From: an uncultured Bacteroidota bacterium
GTDB lineage: Bacteria; Bacteroidota; Bacteroidia; Chitinophagales; Chitinophagaceae
Direction of reading: 5' to 3'
DNA length: 64,000 nt
Assembly (NCBI GenBank): GCA_903839875.1
Contig: CAIMDZ010000102.1
Location: 44,426-108,425, forward strand
Within the stretch, counting starts at the first letter, position 1, and every line of letters begins with the position of its first letter. The translations under genes were made by a program, and so were the position numbers. Below, in pieces: positions 8,713 through 17,700 of the stretch. The notes under the pieces were generated by a model that worked only from the letters and a program-made list of their open reading frames with translations, was not told the DNA's origin and did not search any database.

Positions 8713-9918
8713 CTAAAGGTTTTTCATAAACTCTGTGACACTCTCCATTATGTGACTTATCTGCGCATCATTCAGCCCGTGGTGACAAGCCAGCAACATG
8801 CCTCCGCGCATCACCTTATCTGATTCCGGATAACCGTTCTTCGACACCTTGCTCGGCAAATGCTTAAAGCCCGGCTGACGAAGGATATTACCCGTAAACA
8901 CCGTCCTGGTCATTATGTTCCTCTTCTCCAGGAATATCTGCAGGTCGCGGCGGATGAACGGCGCGGTCTCACGCAGCGTGGTAGCAAAAGCCAGCCAGCC
9001 GGTACGAGAATTCGGTAATTGCTTTGGCAGTATAAAGAACTCTTCATATTGCGTGAAGAACTCCCTCATACGCCTGTAATTCTCCGTGCGCACATCCAGG
9101 TTATTACCCAGCTTCTTCAACTGCACCAGCCCGAACGCAGCGCCCATTTCCGAAGGCTCTATATTATATCCCGGCTCCTCAAACACAAACTTTGCGTCAT
9201 AAGGAATACCATCAATTTCTACATTAAAGCGGTTCTCTATTTTTTCACTCTCTACAAACAGCGATGAGCTTCGGCCCCAGCTGCGCAGCAGTCGGCCACG
9301 GTTGTAGAATGCATCTGTGTTTACACACAGCATACCGCCATTGCCACCGCAGTTGATGATGTGCGAACCATAAAAACTGGTAGCGCTCATATCGGTAAAG
9401 CGGCCCGATGATGCCCCGTCTATTTCCGCACCCAGCGTATCGCAACTGTCTTCAAATACAAACAGGTTGTGCTTATCCGCAATCTCACGCAGTTGTTTCC
9501 AGTTCGGCATATTGCCTATCAGGTTGGGTATGATCATAGCCTTTGTCTTTGGCGTTATCATTTCCTCTACCTTATTGGCATCCAGGTTATACGTACCCTC
9601 TTCCACATCCACAAAAGCCGGCAGCCAGCCTTTCTTGACAATAGGGGCGACAGTTGTTGAGAACGTAAGCGCAGGCGTTATGATCTCCGCTCCCGGCTCG
9701 TAATTCAGCAGATCGCAGGCCAGGTATAATGCCGATGAACCGCTGTTTACCATTATACCATACCTTTTATTATACAGCGCTGCTACGCGCTCTTCCATTT
9801 CACGCACATGCTTCCCCATCTGGGTCGAAGTACGAAGGACATTAACCACAGCTTCTATTTCTTCTTCGCCGTGTACTGTTTTGCCGTAAGGCACATGGAT
9901 ATAGTCTGTTTGAACCAT
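8713..9918 (-). CDS. DegT/DnrJ/EryC1/StrS-fold PLP enzyme, RfbH/E1-like (Lys to His)
   Basis: A 401-residue sugar-aminotransferase-fold protein. NSGSSALYLACDLL and FEDSCDTLGAEIDG (Asp in the PLP pyridine site) are present. The Schiff-base lysine position reads SFYGSHIINCGGNGG, with His186 in place of Lys. That change is known in the dehydratases RfbH/E1 (CDP-4-keto-6-deoxyglucose 3-dehydrase) and ColD. Further RfbH-like blocks are GYNIEPSEMGAAFGL, VFTGNILRQPGF and SDKVMRGGML..CHHGLN. The Cys-rich segment that binds the [2Fe-2S] cluster in E1 is replaced by RSSSLFVESEKIENRFN, with no cysteine. It is therefore probably a C-3 dehydratase-type enzyme working without the cluster, as ColD does. ATG at 9918 chosen over a TTG at 9927. 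No O-antigen cluster surrounds it. Confidence 0.75.
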   Translation of the reverse strand: MVQTDYIHVPYGKTVHGEEEIEAVVNVLRTSTQMGKHVREMEERVAALYNKRYGIMVNSGSSALYLACDLLNYEPGAEIITPALTFSTTVAPIVKKGWLPAFVDVEEGTYNLDANKVEEMITPKTKAMIIPNLIGNMPNWKQLREIADKHNLFVFEDSCDTLGAEIDGASSGRFTDMSATSFYGSHIINCGGNGGMLCVNTDAFYNRGRLLRSWGRSSSLFVESEKIENRFNVEIDGIPYDAKFVFEEPGYNIEPSEMGAAFGLVQLKKLGNNLDVRTENYRRMREFFTQYEEFFILPKQLPNSRTGWLAFATTLRETAPFIRRDLQIFLEKRNIMTRTVFTGNILRQPGFKHLPSKVSKNGYPESDKVMRGGMLLACHHGLNDAQISHIMESVTEFMKNL

Positions 9919-10150
9919 TTGTGACAATTAGACTGCGAATGTAAGATATACGGGCGAATTTATTACGTTAAATAAGGTTATCCGGATTGAAATACACGGA
10001 AAAAGACGACAACTGCGACATTTCACACTAAAACGAAGTAAATTTCAGAAAGGTAGCTCAGGAATAGCCCCTGAGCCCTGCCTGCACTTGAGGATATGAT
10101 TGGACAAATCAGGGCCGCATAGTAAAAAAACCGATGATCGGGGGAACATA

Positions 10151-10318
10151 GTGAAGATGATAAAATAAATCCTACGAAGTTGGATAGTTATTTTTCTTTT
10201 ATGAGAGGCGCAAAATCTGCGAATAGCAAGCTATTTAATCCCGATAGCTATCGGGATTGCAACGAAGCAGAAATGGAAAAGAACATTCAAATTGTAGGAT
10301 TTATTTTATCATCTTCAC
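10151..10318 (+). mobile_element. MITE-like element, copy B (168 bp)
   Basis: This copy has perfect 25-base terminal inverted repeats (left end begins GTGAAGATGATAAAA, right end closes with TTTTATCATCTTCAC), flanked by ATA on both sides, a likely 3-bp target duplication. The core holds a perfect 22-bp palindrome at 10237-10258 (AATCCCGATAG and its complement), enclosed by TCTGC/GCAGA arms. It lies in the 494-bp gene-free stretch 9919-10412. The rest of that stretch holds only a small CTCAGG/CCTGAG hairpin near 10047-10065 and a TACATTCG-like promoter element close to the RfbH-like gene. Confidence 0.85.
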
Positions 10319-10412
10319 ATAGAGATTTACATTCTTTGATTTGAATTACAGGTTCCCAATTGCAGTCACCCTAATGGTGAGATTAACACCCATAAACGGC
10401 TGAAGCCAGAGC

Positions 10413-10670
10413 TTATTTTTTAAAGTACAACGCAATTATGGCAGCCATCTGCGCCAGCCAAAACCCAACCATCCACTTGATCATATCTACTTTGCTTTCC
10501 GATATTTTCGCTTCCAGTTTAGCTATATCCTCCTTTGTTGCCAGGGTCTGTTTGGCTGCATCAAACTTCGCATTTACTTTATTCTCCAATATCTCCACAA
10601 ATGCCTCCGCCTCTTCTGTTCCCAGTTTGGCTTTTAGCAATTCGTAGAGTTTTATTTCTGAAACGATCAT
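10413..10670 (-). CDS. Small coiled-coil protein with C-terminal membrane anchor, DUF1640-like
   Basis: An 85-residue protein: an N-terminal helical part (IKLYELLKAKLGTEEAEAFVEILENK), a predicted coiled coil (LATKEDIAKLEAKISESKVD) and one transmembrane helix at the end (IKWMVGFWLAQMAAIIALYF). This is the layout of the short bacterial DUF1640-type proteins, which are often found near mobile DNA; their function is unknown. It sits alone between a MITE-like element and a repeat-rich gene-free zone. Family link is by pattern only. Confidence 0.6.
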   Translation of the reverse strand: MIVSEIKLYELLKAKLGTEEAEAFVEILENKVNAKFDAAKQTLATKEDIAKLEAKISESKVDMIKWMVGFWLAQMAAIIALYFKK

Positions 10671-10772
10671 AGAAAAATACCTTAAAGTCGTTTAAAATGA
10701 ATTGCTGTACAAATATAAGAATTTCCCGGTAAATCGCCGTTATTATAGCTTTTCCACTGCGCTCACCCACCC

Positions 10773-10826
10773 GGAAGCGAGACGCTTCCTCAATATCATG
10801 ACGAAGCAGGACGCTGCGACCAGTGG
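10773..10826 (-). repeat. CCACTGGT-hairpin repeat, copy 1
   Basis: On the minus strand it starts CCACTGGT, followed by a GCAG/CTGC stem and GGAAGCG-AGA-CGCTTCC, a perfect 7-bp stem. It resembles the copies at 11889-12088 and 63868-63967, which share the CCAC(T/C)GGT start and hairpins of different sequence. Confidence 0.5.
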
Positions 10827-10874
10827 GGGGACTCTTCAGCATCGGTGCGTTTGAAGGCCGTCGCAGACGGAGTT

Positions 10875-11021
10875 TTATTGGCACTTCCGGATGCCCTTCG
10901 GAACATCCGGAAGAACGGGGCCGCTCGTATTGAATGCGAATCCCTGCGCGCCGGCAGTATTGGTCAATGCCATTGCTCCAAATGCAAGCGAAAGCGTAAA
11001 ATAAATCTGCTTCATATTCAT
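10875..11021 (-). pseudogene. Truncated secreted-protein gene (5' end only)
   Basis: An ATG at 11021 opens MNMKQIYFTLSLAFGAMA, then LTNTAGAQGFAFNTSG, a normal Bacteroidota signal peptide followed by the NT.G start often seen in large surface proteins of this phylum. After about 34 codons the sequence runs into a CTTCCGGATG/CATCCGGAAG hairpin (about 10884-10913) and stops after 48 codons. The rest of the gene is missing and is replaced by repeats. I read this as a gene cut off by an insertion or deletion. Confidence 0.5.
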
Positions 11022-11730
11022 ATTTTTATTCAATAAACAATAGAATTTTCTGTATCAAGGCATAACACCTCATCACTGAATTAAATCGGGAATTCTCTAA
11101 AATGTTAATGAAAGATCAAAGATAAATACTTTAAGGTCTTTTTATATCGTAAATAAATATTAATATTTTTATAATATTTTTATGGACGTTTTTGCGAAAC
11201 ATGGATGGAAAATACCCGTCGGCTCTCCGGCATAATTCGGAGTGGCAAAAAAACGGAGAGGACAACACCTTCATAGGATTAATGTACGGTTTCGCCGTTG
11301 CAGTTGTTCTTCACCGGCAACCCTGTCTGCCGCGGGCCTGCCTGCCGGTAGGGTTGCAGGGCACCCTCGCGCCGGATACTGTATTTCCTATCCTAAAGCT
11401 AATGTCATGACACAAACTGCCAATATTTCACCCCAAAAAAAGATATTCGCAATTTTTCGTTTTCACAACAACAGAACTTTCAATAATTTACCAGCGCTTT
11501 CCTGCAAAAAATGTTGGTTATCCTCCGAAAACCCGGCACAGTAATTGTGGCCTGACATGTAGGTGTTATGAACTGTTTTGTCTGCCATGTTGTTTGTCAA
11601 CTGTAAACATACAACAGGACTAATCCCGATAGCTATCGGGAGCAGTAAACAAAAATCAGGATTATCAAACCAACGTGTAAACACAATTCAGGACGAGGCA
11701 CAGAATGAATTTGGGATTACGAAATAACCA
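11022..11730. other. Gene-free stretch
   Basis: No convincing gene on either strand. It holds an AT-rich segment (11100-11190), an inverted repeat GCAACCCT/AGGGTTGC with a CCTGCCTGCCGG core near 11318-11358, and the palindrome at 11624-11641. Open frames here are short and cross the repeats. Together with 10671-10874 and 11731-12099 it forms 1.4 kb without an intact gene. Confidence 0.6.
11624..11641. repeat. Dispersed palindrome TCCCGATAGCTATCGGGA
   Basis: A perfect 18-bp palindrome. Its 16-bp core is also at the centre of both MITE-like copies (7207-7228, 10237-10258) and alone at 60357-60374. Here it is not inside a MITE-like element. Confidence 0.8.
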
Positions 11731-11790
11731 TATTTTACCTTTTTTTTACCTTTTTTTTACCTTTTATGGAAGTAAATTTTTACCTTTTTA
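11731..11790. repeat. Phased TTTTTTTTACC tracts (11-bp period)
   Basis: ACC recurs at 11737, 11748 and 11759 with T-tracts between, an 11-base period, and again near 11782. On the other strand these are phased A-tracts, which are known to bend DNA. No gene nearby uses it obviously as a promoter. Confidence 0.6.
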
Positions 11791-11888
11791 CATTTTCATT
11801 CGGGTGAAATAATTGACAATCAATTGGTTACAGCCAGAAAAGTAAAAACGCCCGATATTCACTGGAATTTTTACCTTTTAGTCCCCAC

Positions 11889-12088
11889 CCCACCGGTTGA
11901 AGTCTTCCCACTTCAATCAGCAATATAAAGAAGGTCTATGACCGGCAGCCCATATTCTGAAGCTCAACCATTACGGCTGAAGCCCGCTTCTGATATTCAG
12001 GAAGCGTCCCGCTTCTTCAGCAGGCTTAAACCAGTGGGTGTTGCGTTGCGAAGGCCTTGATTGGGCTGGGGAACATGGGCTGCCGGTC
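11889..12088. repeat. CCACTGGT-hairpin repeat, inverted pair (copies 2 and 3)
   Basis: One unit runs forward from CACCGGTTGAAG (stem TTGAAG/CTTCAA) to GACCGGCAGCCCAT at 11940-11953. A second unit runs backward from 12088, with ATGGGCTGCCGGTC at 12075-12088 as the exact inverted match. Between them is a GAAGCG/CGCTTC hairpin. Related to the copies at 10773 and 63868. Confidence 0.6.
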
Positions 12089-12099
12089 GGGTGGGAGTT

Positions 12100-12537
12100 T
12101 TAAACACCAATATCTTCATTCCATAATTCCGCATTGTTTTGCACAAAGGTTTGAATCATTTCAATACATTCCTTACTATCCTCAACAATTACTTCAACTC
12201 CGTTTTGTCTTAATAAATCTTCTGACCCCATGAATGTGTTGTGCTCACCTATCACAACTTTGGGAATGCCATAAAGCAATATTGCTCCAGTGCACATAGG
12301 GCAGGGTGAAAGTGTAGTGTATAAAGTGCAGTTGTTGTATACCGATGCAGGTTGCCGGCCGGCATTTTCAAAAGCATCCATTTCTCCATGAAGTATAACA
12401 CTGCCTTTTTGTATCCTCCTGTTATGACCTCTGCCAATTATTTTCCCTTCATGAACAATGACAGACCCTATAGGTATGCCACCTTCTGCCAGACCCTTTT
12501 GAGCTTCAGCAATTGCATCTTTAAGATAAATATCCAT
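12100..12537 (-). CDS. Cytosine deaminase, yeast (Fcy1) type
   Basis: A 145-residue zinc deaminase, expected to convert cytosine to uracil for pyrimidine salvage. Zinc ligands are His50 and the PCxxC pair Cys79 and Cys82; Glu52 is the proton shuttle (HGEMDAFENAGR, TLYTTLSPCPMCTGAI). It resembles the small fungal cytosine deaminase far more than bacterial CodA: GHNRRIQKGS (Asn39 in the substrate site) and the C-terminal WNEDIG (Asp142, the residue that contacts cytosine in the yeast enzyme) are both kept. The frame extends 45 codons further upstream, but only the ATG at 12537 gives the normal family N-terminus. It follows lipA by 58 bases on the same strand. Confidence 0.8.
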   Translation of the reverse strand: MDIYLKDAIAEAQKGLAEGGIPIGSVIVHEGKIIGRGHNRRIQKGSVILHGEMDAFENAGRQPASVYNNCTLYTTLSPCPMCTGAILLYGIPKVVIGEHNTFMGSEDLLRQNGVEVIVEDSKECIEMIQTFVQNNAELWNEDIGV

Positions 12538-12595
12538 TGTCGAAAAAATCAGAGATGATCCGCAATAAAATGTATAGGTAATAAAAGTGACATTA

Positions 12596-13519
12596 CTAAT
12601 TCCCTGCTTCCCATTTCTTCCTTCCCTCCCCTGGAAACACATGCCTTTCGCTATGGTAGGATGAACGTACAAGCGGGCCGCTTTCTACATAGTCAATGCC
12701 CATTTTGTATCCCTCTTCGCGGTAGTATGCAAATTCATCGGGATGAACATAACGAACAACAGGCAGGTGCTTTTGTGAAGGCTGTAGATACTGGCCGAGT
12801 GTAACCACATCAACGCCGTTATCCGCCAGATCATGAAGGGATTGGAGCACTTCTTCTTTCTCTTCCCCAAGTCCCAGCATAAGGCCGCTTTTGGTGCGCA
12901 TACCGCCATCCTTCAGCCGGCGGATCACCTCCAGGCTGCGATGGTACCTGGCCTGGATACGAACTTTGCGGGTGAGCCTTTCTACAGTTTCCAGGTTGTG
13001 GGATACTACTTCAGGGGCAATGTCAATGATACGTTGCAGGTTGTTCCAGTCGCCTTTAAAGTCAGGAATCAGAGTCTCAAGGGTAGTCTCAGGGTTCAGC
13101 GCACGAATGGCTTTAATGGTATTAGCCCATATAATGGAGCCACCATCTTCCAGTTCGTCGCGATCAACACTGGTAATGACTGCATGTTTAACCTTCATCA
13201 GGTGTATGGCTTCTGCCACACGTTGGGGTTCGTCCCAGTCAACAGGCTCAGGCCGGCCGGTAGCTACGGCGCAGAAACCGCAGGAACGGGTGCAGATGTT
13301 GCCGAGTATCATAAAGGTAGCGGTGCCTTCGCCCCAGCACTCACCCATATTGGGACAATTGCCGCTTTCGCAAATGGTATGGAGCTTGTTTTTATCAACA
13401 AGTCCTCGCACATGCCTGAAGTTTTCACCCATCGGCAGTTTTACACGCAGCCAGTCGGGCTTTTTAACCCGCTGTTCCCTGTTCACTTCTGTGGCATTGA
13501 TAACCGGCAATTCCTGCAT
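12596..13519 (-). CDS. lipA: Lipoyl synthase
   Basis: A 307-residue radical SAM enzyme that inserts two sulfur atoms into octanoyl groups on lipoate-dependent enzymes. The auxiliary cluster is bound by [12 protein letters not shown] (Cys50, Cys55, Cys61), the SAM cluster by CTRSCGFC (Cys76, Cys80, Cys83), and the C-terminal RSSYHSE supplies the serine ligand. Length is normal. I chose the ATG at 13519 over a TTG at 13546 because CAAAGGTA at 13526-13533 (TACCTTTG on the coding strand) looks like a -7 promoter element; if used, the mRNA would have almost no leader. LipB is not adjacent. Confidence 0.95.
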   Translation of the reverse strand: MQELPVINATEVNREQRVKKPDWLRVKLPMGENFRHVRGLVDKNKLHTICESGNCPNMGECWGEGTATFMILGNICTRSCGFCAVATGRPEPVDWDEPQRVAEAIHLMKVKHAVITSVDRDELEDGGSIIWANTIKAIRALNPETTLETLIPDFKGDWNNLQRIIDIAPEVVSHNLETVERLTRKVRIQARYHRSLEVIRRLKDGGMRTKSGLMLGLGEEKEEVLQSLHDLADNGVDVVTLGQYLQPSQKHLPVVRYVHPDEFAYYREEGYKMGIDYVESGPLVRSSYHSERHVFPGEGRKKWEAGN

Positions 13520-13578
13520 AATGCGCAAAGGTAAGTAAAACAGCAAAGCAAGCCTTCAGGTTCAATACATAGCAATAC

Positions 13579-14676
13579 TTACTTATACTGCTTATTCACC
13601 AGGTAGTAATAAGGCTCGAACAAATGATTGCGGAAAATATTGGAACCAGTATCCGGAAACCTTTCATAATAGGCTGCATCCGGCTCCAGTACTACCGGGT
13701 TGCCAGCACGGGCATAATTGCAACTGCCGCCATATTCGGGCTGCCTGAATTCCTTCATGTATTTTTTAACCTGTTTGTAAATCACTTTACCCAGGAATTT
13801 CTCAAACTTTTTCTGTGCACTGCGTGTATGCCGGTCAAGGCTTTTGTAGATATGTTTTGTGTACCACCTTACGATCAGATTCTTACTCATGGTCTTGTTG
13901 GTGAGCGCAAAAGGATTCATGTTTATGTCGGAAACTGTCTGCACAGAGAATGGCATTTCAGGCACCCAGTCAGCCTCATTCACTACAGCCTGGGCCCATC
14001 CGCCACGATGGCAAAAATCGAAGTCGTATGCGAAATACAGATTTCCAGGCTTGGGTGGGGCACTGCAGTAGGTTTTCACCACCAGGTCTTTGGGCAGTTT
14101 ACCATCCGCAACCTGGTAATAGACATAGGCGCTCAACAAAAATGCAAGCGCCCCGCCCTGGCTGTGGCCTTCTATAATAATTTGCTTAACACCTTTACCA
14201 TACCATAGGTTTATTTTTTCCATGATATCAGGTATAAGGCTGCAAATACCAACACTCCAGCCAACATGAACCATTGCTTTGGGGTCATTGGCAAATTTAT
14301 AGTTGAACTGGGTTTTGCCATCCAGCGCCAGTGAACCGGTAGCCGGTATCATTGCCGTATAAAAATTTTCGAGCCAGTTGTCAACATCTGAAGTGGTACC
14401 TCTGAGGTTGATGGCAATGGTAGTTTTATCCTTACTGAGCCAAAGATCCCATTTATTATGCAACCCCATTTTGGGAGAAATGTATATCCTGTCAAAATTC
14501 ATTTCTTTTGGCAGATTTCCCTGGAATTGTTTATCTACATGAAGCGAGGACCGTTGCAAAACACCTATGTACTCATCTGCATCAAAACCAGGCTTTAATG
14601 TTTGTGCATTTGAACCACTGCAAATAAGGATTGACAGAATAGTATAAACAACTATATTCCGAATAGTGATAAGCAT
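13579..14676 (-). CDS. Secreted lipase, class 3 (fungal-lipase-like) family
   Basis: A 365-residue alpha/beta hydrolase with an N-terminal signal peptide (through about Ala24, ICSGSNAQT). The nucleophile elbow is IIIEGHSQGGALAF (Ser172), and INLRGTTSDVDNW near 90-101 is the lid/oxyanion region typical of Lipase_3 proteins. The acid is probably in the NEADWVPEMPF segment. It is expected to act on acylglycerols or similar esters in the periplasm or outside the cell. Not operonic with its neighbours in an obvious way, though it shares strand with lipA and the M1 peptidase. Substrate unproven. Confidence 0.85.
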   Translation of the reverse strand: MLITIRNIVVYTILSILICSGSNAQTLKPGFDADEYIGVLQRSSLHVDKQFQGNLPKEMNFDRIYISPKMGLHNKWDLWLSKDKTTIAINLRGTTSDVDNWLENFYTAMIPATGSLALDGKTQFNYKFANDPKAMVHVGWSVGICSLIPDIMEKINLWYGKGVKQIIIEGHSQGGALAFLLSAYVYYQVADGKLPKDLVVKTYCSAPPKPGNLYFAYDFDFCHRGGWAQAVVNEADWVPEMPFSVQTVSDINMNPFALTNKTMSKNLIVRWYTKHIYKSLDRHTRSAQKKFEKFLGKVIYKQVKKYMKEFRQPEYGGSCNYARAGNPVVLEPDAAYYERFPDTGSNIFRNHLFEPYYYLVNKQYK

Positions 14677-14731
14677 AAGTAAAATTAACGGATTTCCGGG
14701 TCAGGGATGAACAACAAAACCATTAATAATG

Positions 14732-17700
14732 TTAATCCTTTTCAAAAATATCCTTCATTTTCTTTTTATAGTCTGTAATCGTTTCCTCGTCGGTTTCAGC
14801 GTCAGCAACCTTTTGCAGGGCAGGCTTCAATATCTGAAGACGTTTCTTAGCAAGCTCCACCTCGTCATTATTATCAGATTTCAGATTGTCTTTCTCATTG
14901 TTAGCCAATTGGAACAAATATCCTCCAAGCATTGGCCTAAACGTTTTCATACCTTCGGTACTTACCATTGCAGCAAATATTTCCACGCCTTTTTTATAAG
15001 ATTCTTCACTCTTCACATTCTTGAGGTAGGCACTAAGACTGCTGCTTAAAGTAAACTTTTTAGTTCCAAGAAAATAAGGCGCATGAGCCTCAAACAGCAC
15101 AATATCATCATCAGCAGCTTTTTTCCCTATCGCACTCCAAACAGCGCTTTCAAGGGCTGCCTTGCAATCCGTATTAACAAATTGTTTTGCCAATATATAA
15201 GCAGTATCGGCGTCTAATTTATTAAGTGCACCCAAACCGGCTCCGGCGATAGCATATGAATTGTGATGCAAGGATGTAATCATTACCGTTTTACAATTGG
15301 CAACCTTCCATTCGCCCAATACATCTATGGCTTCGGCCCGTGTAAGATTATCAGTTTCATTTATTGCCATACTCATCACAACCTCTGTCCAGCGCCGGCG
15401 ATACTTTTCGTTTTGAGTATTCCTGATCGAAGACAGCGTAGTGCGCCGTATGGATGGTATCTTGTCCTTTAAACCCATATCTATTATTGCCTGTGCATTT
15501 GTGTCGGAAAGAAGTCTTCCGGCAGCACTGACTGCCAGTCGTTTACTTACATAGTCATCTGTTTGGGCAAACTGCACTTTCCATTGTGGCATTTTTTTGC
15601 CATCTTTAATTTCTCCGGGCAATACATGTGCATAGTCTGGTATAATTACCGGCCTGATACCATTTTTGTATTCGTAAATAAAAGTATCCCGCCTCCTTGT
15701 TATGTTCCAGTCTGTCACTATTTTTTCATTACCATAAATAATAGCGGTTTTCAAAGGCAGTTGAAACATGAATGTACTGTCTTCCTGGTTTTGAGTTACA
15801 GCCACAGCAAGTTTCTGTGTGGTATCGTTGTAGTTATAAACAACTTTCACTATGGGATGACCGGCATGAAAGTACCATTGATTGAAAAACCAGTTCCAGT
15901 CCTGGCCTGTCGCTTCTTCTACAGCCATACGCCAGTTGTGAGCTTCAGCTGATTGCAACGCATTTTTAGTCAGGTATAAGTACATTGCCCGGTCAAATGC
16001 CGCATCACCGATCAGGTAATTAAGATACCTCAATATGGCCCCGCCTTTATTGTAAGAAATGGCATCAAAAACATCTTCACGACTATCGTAATGAAAACGC
16101 ACCAGTTGCGGATCCCCACCATAAGAGGACGAACCAATGTACCCCATCAGGTCATTATATCCAAGCTCATCGGCTGAAGCTTTGCCATATTTATAGTACC
16201 GCCACAACTGTTCTCCATAATTGGCAAATGATTCGTTAACCGTAATATTTGTCCATGACTTGCAGGTAACATAGTCACCAAACCATTCATGAAACAGTTC
16301 ATGCGAAACTACATCCTCTGAATTCCTGTCGGCTATTTCCCGTGCATTCTGATTCATGAATTCACCAAATAAGGCCGCCGATGTATTTTCCATCGCCCCT
16401 GACACATAATCACGCACTACCACCTGGCTGTACTTATTCCATGGGTAAGGAACGCCTGTTCTCTTAGAGAAAAATTCCAGCATCTCCGGGGTATGATTGA
16501 ACATCAGTGATGCGTAAGGCTGGTATTCAGGCTCCACATAGTAATTCACTTCTTTCCCTCTCCAGGAGTTCTTAACCACACTAAACTTACCAACAGCAAA
16601 CATTACTACATAGGTCTGCATGGGCATATCCATTTTCCAGATATCCGTACGCATGCCTTTCTGATCTTTTACCTGCTTTATCATAGCGCCATTGCTCAGC
16701 GTAACACAACTGTCCGGTACAGTCAATTCTATTTGTGTTGTGAAGCGGGTATTGGGTTTATCAATAGTTATCAACCAGTGGCTGTTTGATTCAGTTTCGC
16801 CCTGGGTCCATATTTCAGCAGGTTTGTGCGGCACTTTATGGTCGGTATTAATAAAATAAAGTCCGCGGTCATCCCTGATTGCCCCACTGCCTCCTGTGCT
16901 TTCAGCATACGGCATTGCAGTATATTTAAAGTACAACTCAATATTATCTTCCATTTTGTACAAATGCCCGAAATCTATTTTCAACTGATTGTTTTTATAG
17001 GAATAATTCAGCGGTTTATTCCTGTCCTTACCTACCAGTATTACACTGTCAATACGCATACTCTTTGCATCAAGCACAATGGTATCTGTAGCATAAAAAT
17101 ACGGATGCATGGTAATCCATTCTTTTGCATCAGCGGTTTTTTCCTTCCAATTGAATGACAACGCAACCCTTGTATTTTTTATCTCCCATACGCGCGGTGA
17201 AAAGGCCCGGTAAATTGGCGGAGCAGCAGGTGCAGTAACGGTAAGCGTATCGAGTGTAATATGCTGTACAGTATCCATTACAATATCCGGTCCGGAAATA
17301 TCAACACTGTCAATGCTAAGGTGGAAATTATCTAACCATATTTTCCCTTTGCCTACTATCAATCCACCAACAACTATTGATTTTGCCTTTTTTTGGTCAT
17401 ACGGCAGTATGATGGTATATTCCTTCCAGTCATTGGTTCCCTTGATATGCTTCTCTTCCATATTGTCAAATTCAATGGGCTTTTTTTCACCATCAATACG
17501 CATCCATAATCCAGCCCATTCTGTAACATTTTCAGTCCTGAGGTAACCAGTCAGCTTTATAGATTTACCACTAAATACCTTCCTGATAACATAATTAGAG
17601 CAAGTCCAATCCTTCGTTTCGTTTTCCATATCCATAAGCAGGGAATATTTGCCAGCCTGTTTAGTGTTGGCGTCCAGCTTATAGGCAGATACAGATACAT

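Noticed and set aside
8713..9918. Calling the RfbH-like gene a plain sugar aminotransferase
   Set aside because: The catalytic Lys position is His, so an aminotransferase reaction is unlikely.
10579..11544. Several frames of 63-101 codons in the gene-free zone
   Set aside because: They cross hairpin repeats on both strands, lack recognisable domains and have unusual composition; only the truncated secreted-protein start was kept.
11463..11684. 73-codon minus-strand frame
   Set aside because: It is largely composed of the dispersed palindrome and its surroundings, with no start context or family match.
12833..13538. Long plus-strand frames (215 and 233 codons) opposite lipA
   Set aside because: They are shadows of the lipA gene, whose radical SAM motifs are certain.
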